A program made the position numbers and the translations under genes. DNA of 64,000 nucleotides from Fagopyrum homotropicum. Lineage: Eukaryota; Streptophyta; Magnoliopsida; Caryophyllales; Polygonaceae. The notes below the pieces were generated by a model that ran no database searches, was not told where the DNA came from, and was given only the letters and a program-made list of their open reading frames with translations. The DNA lies in contig BSWB01000004.1 of assembly GCA_033239125.1 (NCBI GenBank), positions 126,551,235 through 126,615,234 of the forward strand, read 5' to 3'. The first letter of the stretch is position 1. Each line of letters begins with the position of its first letter. Of the stretch, positions 58,057-64,000 are shown one piece after another.

Positions 58057-59301
58057 TGTAAGAGCCTTAGTCTTTGAGAGATCCCGCGCCTTCGCCTCAG
58101 TTGAGACGCAAGTGTTGAGCGGTGTTCTGCGGGCCACCTGATCCGCCCCTGCGCCTCCATGAGCCGCCCCTGCAGTTTGTGGTGTGCTGCAGCCGGCATT
58201 GTTGATCTTGACCCGTGCTTTTGGATGGCTTCCTATATAAGCCATTCTCTTGCTTCAGGAGGAGGGTTTCCTCACTCTCTCTCCAGCTCCATCTTCTCCC
58301 TTACATTCTTCTTCTCTTCCTTTGGATCTTCTTCTTGATTTCTTCTTCTTTTGAAGAGAGTTTTGAGTGGCGTTGGTTGTGGATGGTGTTTGATGATGTT
58401 GTTGTGCATTTGATGAACCAACATTTAGGTTGTGGTGAGGAGTCTTCCTCTGTTAGGGCTCAGTTGGTGAGATCTTGCTTTTTTTCCTCTTTCTTTCTTC
58501 TTTTCTTCTTTTCTTCATCTTCCTCCTTTCTAGCTTAGGTTCCACAAGATTTGATCTTGTGGCAGCCTTCTTAGGCTTTGTTTGACGTATATATGTATGT
58601 ATATGTATGCATGGGGTTGCTGGCTGAAGAAGGTGTGAAGAAGTTCGAGTGAAGACGAGAAGATAAGCTGAAGTGTGCATTATGCACACCAGCCGCCCCA
58701 GTGGCCAGCCAGGACGCCCCAACACCACCCAGGGCCGCCCCTGCGGTTCCTTGCTTTTCATCCTTTTTGTGTTCTTGTCACGCAGGTGTGTCTTGATCCT
58801 GGACTTGCCCAATGCTGGCATTGTTCCTCCCTTTCCTAGTGTGTGTGTGTAGCATCATGCTAGGTATAGATGAGAGTGTGATGATAATGTTATGATCATG
58901 TTATAGGATGTATACGATCCTTATAGATCCCTTTGGGTCTAGGTGTGACCCCTTTGATGAATAGGATATTGATATCCTTTTATGCCTTTTTATTAGGCAG
59001 TGTCCCTCTCATGATTGGAGGTTGATTGTGGTTGAGATTGTATGAGGTTGAGGTAAGTCCGTAGAACTTACTTAGCTACCATCCTTATATTGGATGTTTG
59101 CATGAGTGGTGTGTGTATTATATGCTTGATATGATAGCATGCGATGTCGATTATTACCGACCTATGTTTTATTGATAGCCCCCTTGCATGGCAGTGATAA
59201 CCTTTCCCTTCCATCCTATAAGGAGTTGGGAGGTTCTCTGACGTAACGCCACCTGGTATACAGGAAGGGCACAACACCACTCCCATAGGTTACACGGGTT
59301 G
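58057..59301 (+). repeat. Gypsy 5' LTR, truncated at its 3' side
   Basis: Starts TGTAAGAGCC. The first part (58,057-58,728) matches 62,073-62,783. The second part (58,890-59,300) matches the reverse complement of solo LTR 16,600-17,000. TATA box CCTATATAAG at 58,231-58,240 sits in a short palindrome ATGGCTT..AAGCCAT that is conserved in the other LTR. The sequence breaks off after CACGGGTTGT and runs straight into pol, so the LTR end, primer site and gag are deleted. Confidence 0.82.
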
Positions 59302-59311
59302 TCCCATTCGT

Positions 59312-61556
59312 TTAGGGGCTCGTGTGTTGCTTGTGGACTTCTTTGTCATGCCATTGGTACATGAGGAAGTCATTTTAGGTATGGATTGGATGCGTAGACA
59401 CCGTGCAATATTAGATGTAGGTAGGAGGATTGTGATAGTCTTTACCGAGTTAGGTCAGATAGAGGTCTTCCGAGGTTTGGACCTTGGGAAGACGGGTTCT
59501 ATCATTAGTGTTGTACGAGCAACGAGGTTGATAACACAGAGATGTGATGCCTTTTGGTGTTATGCCATGAAGGATGAAGAGAGTCCAACATTAGAGGATA
59601 TTCCAGTGGTTTGTGAGTTTGCAGACGTATTTGCTGAGCCGTCTAGCTTGCCGCCTCAGAGGAGTGTGGAATTCAGCATCGAGTTGAAGCCTGGTATGAG
59701 ACCGATCTCGAAGGCCCCATATCGTATGACGCCTGTCGAGATGTTGGAGCTGAAGCAACTCGAGGAGTTGGCTGAGAAGGGCTTTATCCGCCCTAGCGTT
59801 TCACCATGGGGTGCACCTGTCCTCTTCGTGCGAAAGAAGGACAAATCGTTGAGACTGTGTATTGATTACAGAGAGCTGAACAAGGTGACCATCAAGAACA
59901 AGTATCCATTGCCTCGTATTGATGATATGCTTGATCAACTTCAGGGATCGACCGTGTTCTCCCGGATCGACTTACGCTCAGGATATCACTAGTTGAAGAG
60001 GGAGCAGAATGTGCATAGAACGGCATTTCGGACCCGTTATGGGCACTACGAGTTTGTGGTGATGCCATTTGGGCTTACGAATGCCCCAAAGGTCTTCATG
60101 GATTTAATGAACATCATCTTCATCGACTTCCTGGATCAGCTTGTGGTAGTCTTCATTAATGACATTCTGGTGTACTCTCGTAGCAGAGAAGAGCATGCCG
60201 ATCATCTGAGGATGGTTTTACAGATTCTGCAGGATAGAGAGCTATATATCAAGCTCTCTAAGTGCGATTTCTGGATGTCAGTGGTAACAGTCCTGGGTCA
60301 TATTGTCTCCACCGATGGGATCATTATGGATCCAACGAAGATAGAGTCAGTAGCAGCATGGACAACGCCGACGAACGTCAAGGAAGTGCGTAGCTTTCTT
60401 GGCCATGTACCATGATGTGAGGCGATCATTTTGGTGGGGAGGGTTGAAGCCCGATGTAGCCAGATTTGTGGCACAATGTGCGACTTGTCAGCATGTCAAG
60501 ATAGATCATTGCAGACCTGGAGGTGAGCTCCATCCACTGCCAGTACCACAATGGTAGTGGGAGGACGTCTCCATGGACTTTGTGACCGGATTGAGGCCCA
60601 GTAGGAGTTTTGATGCTATTTGGGTTGTTGATGATAGACTGACGAAGACTACAAGTTTCATCCTTATTAGAGAGACGTGGCCAGTGAGCCGATTGGTTGA
60701 GGAGTACACTAGGCAGATAGTGAGACTCCATGGAGTACTGACCGCATTTCATCCTTGGACAAATGGTCAGTCAGAGAGGACCATTTAGATCCTTGAGGAT
60801 ATGTTGCGAGCTTGTGTGTTGGATTAGGGACAAATGTGGACGGATCATCTCCCACTAGTTGAGTTCTCATATAACAACAGCTGGCATGCATCGATTGGGA
60901 TGGCTCCATATGAGGCACTGTATGGGCGTAGATGTCGTACACTGTTATGATGGGATGAGCCTAGCAGTATCAGTGGTATAGCGAAAGAGAAGATTCAGGA
61001 TGATATGGCTCGAATAGAGCTGATCAGAGAGAGAATGCTGGATGCACAGAGTCGCCAATAGTCGTATGCAAACAAGAGGCGTCGACCTCTAGAGTTCAGA
61101 GTTGGAGCTCATGTCTGGCTGAGAGTATCTCCGATGCAAGACGCCAGGCGTTTTGACATAAAGGGGAAGTTGAGTCTCCGATATGTTGATCCTTTTGAGA
61201 TACTGGACAGAGTCGGGAGGGCAACATACAGATTAGCTTTGCCTCCAAGGTTAAAGGGTGTTCATCCTGTGTAACATGTGTCTTAGATGAGGGAGTATAT
61301 ACCGGATCCGAGACACATTGTGAGTTATGATGATTTGGTGGTTGAGCCGGACCACAATTTTGATGAGCATCCGATTGTAGTTCTAGAGCGAGGTATCAGA
61401 CACCTGCGTTCGAAGAACATCCCCATGTTGAGGATACAGTGGTCGAGACGAGGACCTGAGGAAGCTACATGGGAGACTAGGGATAGTATCCAGAGGAACT
61501 ATGCAGAGTTTTATGTTGAGATAGATGCACCTGTAGGATCACCGAGTAGATCTTAG
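59312..61556 (+). pseudogene. Ty3/Gypsy pol remnant (protease end, RT, partial integrase, chromodomain-like tail)
   Basis: The frame opens in the protease tail (VILGMDWMRRHRAILD). RT follows: GMRPISKAPYRMTPVEM, WGAPVLFVRKKD, YRELNKVTIKNKYPLPRIDD. TAG at 59,990 replaces a normally coding codon, and RT continues FVVMPFGLTNAPKVFM. The catalytic box reads VVFINDILVYS, with Asn for the first Asp. A deletion joins RT (60,412) to integrase with loss of all RNase H; CATCQHV and DFVTGL follow. A second deletion within the core removes the middle catalytic Asp (HGV joined to LTAFHP). At least six further stops occur to 61,285. The last frame ends with RIQWSRRGPEEATWETRD, a Gypsy C-terminal motif. Non-functional. 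Confidence 0.88.
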
Positions 61557-62072
61557 TGTTATCTTGGTGAGTATGTGCTTTGATGTGTTTATCTTTCGTG
61601 CTAGCTATGATGTGATATATGATCTTATTAGATCTTGATGTGCTAGCACGATTTATGATTATAGTTGGAGATGGTTCTTTCCTCCATGCTATTTGAGTGC
61701 GATTAGGATTTAGCTAGAGATGGTTCTTTTCTCCATGCTATTTTGATGGACATAGTCTCGTTGGAGATGTTTTTCCTCCATGTTTGGTGCATGAGTATGA
61801 TACGGCTAGAGATGTGCTTCCTTTATGCCCTGTGATGTGAGTATGACAAGAGATGTGATTCCTCTATGCCTTTGGATAGCGTTATGATCCTGATTTCTTA
61901 AATTGATGATTCCTCCATGCATGTGTTTGGGGTTATAGATTGTTATAGGTTGTGACCTTTTGAGCGGAGATGTGATGCCTCCGATAGAGAGAGTTATATC
62001 TTGACATATGGGTCCGAGAAGATTTGGGATTTTGTAAGTTTTGGGACGAAACTTGTTTTTAGGAGGGTGGGA
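61557..62072 (+). other. Gypsy 3' untranslated region and polypurine tract
   Basis: Contains repeated GGAGATG(G/T)..CTCCATGC units (about six between 61,665 and 61,985) and the conserved GGGACGAAACTTGTTTTTAG segment. It ends with the purine tract AGGAGGGTGGGA (62,061-62,072) that abuts the 3' LTR. Confidence 0.8.
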
Positions 62073-62783
62073 TGTAAGAGACTTAGTCTTTGAGAGATCC
62101 CGCGCCTGCACCTTAGCTGAGACGCAGGTGCTGAGCGGTGTTCAGAAGGCCTGAGCCGCCCCTACGGCCAGACCAGGTGCCCCTGCAGGCCACCTGATCC
62201 GCCCCTGCGCCTCCATAAGCCACCCCTGCGGTTTGTAGTGTGCTGCAGCCGGCATTGTTGACCTTGACCCGTGCTTTTGGATGGCTTCCTATATAAGCCA
62301 TTCTCTTGCTTCAGAAGGAGGGTTTCCTCACTCTCTCTCCAGCTCCATCTTCTCCCTTACGTTCTTCTTCTCTTCTTCTCTTCCTTTGGATCTTCTTCTT
62401 GATTTCTTCTTGTTTTGAAGAGAGTTTTGAGTGGCGTTGGTTGTGGATGGTGTTTCATGATGTTGATGTGCCTTTGATGAGCCAACCTTGAGGTTGTGGT
62501 GAAGAGTCTTCCTCTGTTAGGGCTCAACTGGTGAGATCTTGCTTCGTTTCCTCTTTCTTTCTTCTTTTCTTCATCTTCCTCCTTTCTAGCTTAGGTTCCA
62601 TAAGATTTGATCTTGTGACAGCCTAGTTAGGCTTTGTTTGATGTATATATGTGTGTATATGTATGTATGGGGTTGTTGGCTGAAGAAGGTGTGAAGAGGT
62701 TCGAGTGAAGACGAGAAGAGAAGCTGAAGTGTGCATTCTGCACATTAGCCGCCCCAACGGCCAGCCAGGATGCCCCAGCGCCG
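62073..62783 (+). repeat. Gypsy 3' LTR, truncated
   Basis: Begins TGTAAGAGACTTAG and matches the first 670 bp of the 5' LTR with many substitutions, an extra block of about 40 bp near 62,145-62,185 and a smaller one near 62,370. CCTATATAAG lies at 62,288. It stops after CCCCAGCGCC, where unrelated DNA begins. The divergence indicates an old insertion. Confidence 0.82.
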
Positions 62784-64000
62784 GCAGTTGATGACATGAA
62801 TTATATACCATTATATTCATGCATATTGTAGAGGTTTACTTCGATTTACCTTGCATTTAGAGAGAACTTGTGTACCTTTTATGTTTTATTCAATGATATT
62901 TCGGAAATAGAGATCTACACGAGTTTTGGTTGAATTATAGGTAAATGAAGTGGATTCGGAAGCAAAAGTGGAGCAAGGAGCATTTAAAGTCATTAAGGAA
63001 GCTAAAGGAGTCTTAGAGGAATCACAAAGAGAAAAGGAGTTGCGTAAAAGAAGCATAAAGGGAGGAAGGAAACAAGCCAAAAGAAGAGCATTCTCTGTTG
63101 AAGAAAATCGTGCCATTTACTATATAAATCGGACGATTTATATCATTAAAAATCGAACGGTTTTGTAGGTAAATCGGCTAGCACGATTTTCTTTGCTTTT
63201 CGGCCCAATGGTAAAGACGACTCAAAGCCCATCACTTTTAGGCTAGAGAAGTGTTTTGCCAAACGGCCCATTAGCAAGAAACTATAGGTTGGAACCCTAG
63301 GAACAAAAACGAGGAGGCCGCAGCGGGAAATCTTTAGACGTTAGTGAGAGATTGAAGATTCTTGGAGAAGGATTGAAGCAATATTGCCGGGAAGTCATTC
63401 TTGATCATATTTGTGAGATTTCTTTGCTCCATTGAAATCTTTGTGGTTTTTGAACACGACATTGAGTTAATTGAGAGATACATTGATTAGTTTTGAGATT
63501 GGTTTACAGATTTGAAGGTTATTGAGTTTTTATTCAAGATTCGGGTTTATTTGAATTATTTCACTCAATCTTAATTTTGATTTGATTTTGAAAATGGTTG
63601 GTTGTTACGCTAAGATTGTGATGCGCAAATGGGTTTTAAATTTATACTCGTTATATTTCTCCTAACTCCTAGCGAACCCGCAGTGTACGGGACGTTCGTA
63701 GTAGGGATAGTATTCCGAGGTCGAACACAAAGACTAAGGTGAAATTGATTCGATTTGTGATTGAGTTTAGCAAAGACCTAAGTTGGAAGAGAAGAAAGAA
63801 ATAAAGAAATGAAAATCTCAAATGTTTTTGGTTGGTTTTTGGTGATCAATCAAGGATCACAATACATGCAAAGTAATCAATCAACTAAACTATGAATCAA
63901 AACAAATAAACAACTAAACAAGATATAGATCAAAGAAAGAAAAGACGGATTCTAGGAATTGGAAGTTCCGGTTATGGCATAGGACTCAAGTTATCTATTC
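62784..64000. other. Unassigned repeat-like sequence at the right edge
   Basis: A frame at 62,950-63,168 is Lys/Glu-rich with no motif. Two runs of ATCG(G/A)ACG(A/G)TTT lie near 63,127-63,165. 63,640-63,740 (CGAACCCGCAGTGTACGGG ... CCGAGGTCGAACACAAAG) resembles a recurrent plant LTR phrase also hinted at 49,905. It may be the start of another LTR element that continues beyond the window. Confidence 0.35.

Overview
This window is nuclear DNA from a flowering plant, almost certainly a eudicot. Three spliced host genes with ordinary GT-AG introns lie among layered LTR retrotransposons, LINEs, Helitrons, hAT, Mutator and Harbinger MITEs and AT microsatellites. I see no prokaryotic or organellar features. 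The species cannot be named from sequence alone.

Layout. 1-230 carries a 5S-rRNA-derived stretch like that of Cassandra-type TRIM LTRs. About 780-9,552 is a dead L1-type LINE (minus strand) that received a 3.04-kb solo LTR (1,053-4,090, TSD CATAC) and was then rearranged. A 3-kb inverted copy (5,953-8,967) and a direct repeat of the LINE 5' part (8,968-9,552) were inserted, with small mosaic patches at the joints. 10,092-18,748 is a non-autonomous Helitron carrying fragments of a nucleolar protein 6 (NOL6/Nrap) gene; two more solo LTRs sit inside it (TSDs ATTTT and TTAAC). 20,125-24,569 is the intact mitochondrial succinyl-CoA ligase alpha gene (7 exons, one GC-AG intron). 25-30 kb holds a small Helitron-like remnant, a LINE/RNase H relic and unassigned sequence. 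30,556-33,887 (minus) is an intact four-exon SETD9-like SET-domain gene. 34,351-41,072 (minus) is a complete but inactivated Copia retrotransposon with two 359-bp LTRs. 42.8-44.5 kb is a cluster of minisatellite and MITEs. 46,280-47,562 is a two-exon MYB-related gene of the DIVARICATA/SRM1 type. 51.3-54.1 kb is a degenerate second Copia, split by an (AT)n-associated inverted-repeat element. 54,309-55,329 is a fold-back Mutator-like MITE with a 9-bp TSD. 57.0-57.2 kb is one CACTA end. 58,057-62,783 is a heavily deleted Ty3/Gypsy element related to the solo LTR inside the Helitron.

The host genes are functionally unrelated: a TCA-cycle enzyme, a putative methyltransferase and a transcription factor. 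The connecting theme is the repeats. Three solo LTRs and the Gypsy LTR share a hairpin motif, and the 3-kb inverted repeat joins sense and antisense copies of one LTR. Transcription through it would give a long hairpin RNA, a plausible but untested source of siRNAs against this LTR family. I consider the serial template-switch palindrome and the NOL6-carrying Helitron the two most noteworthy structures.
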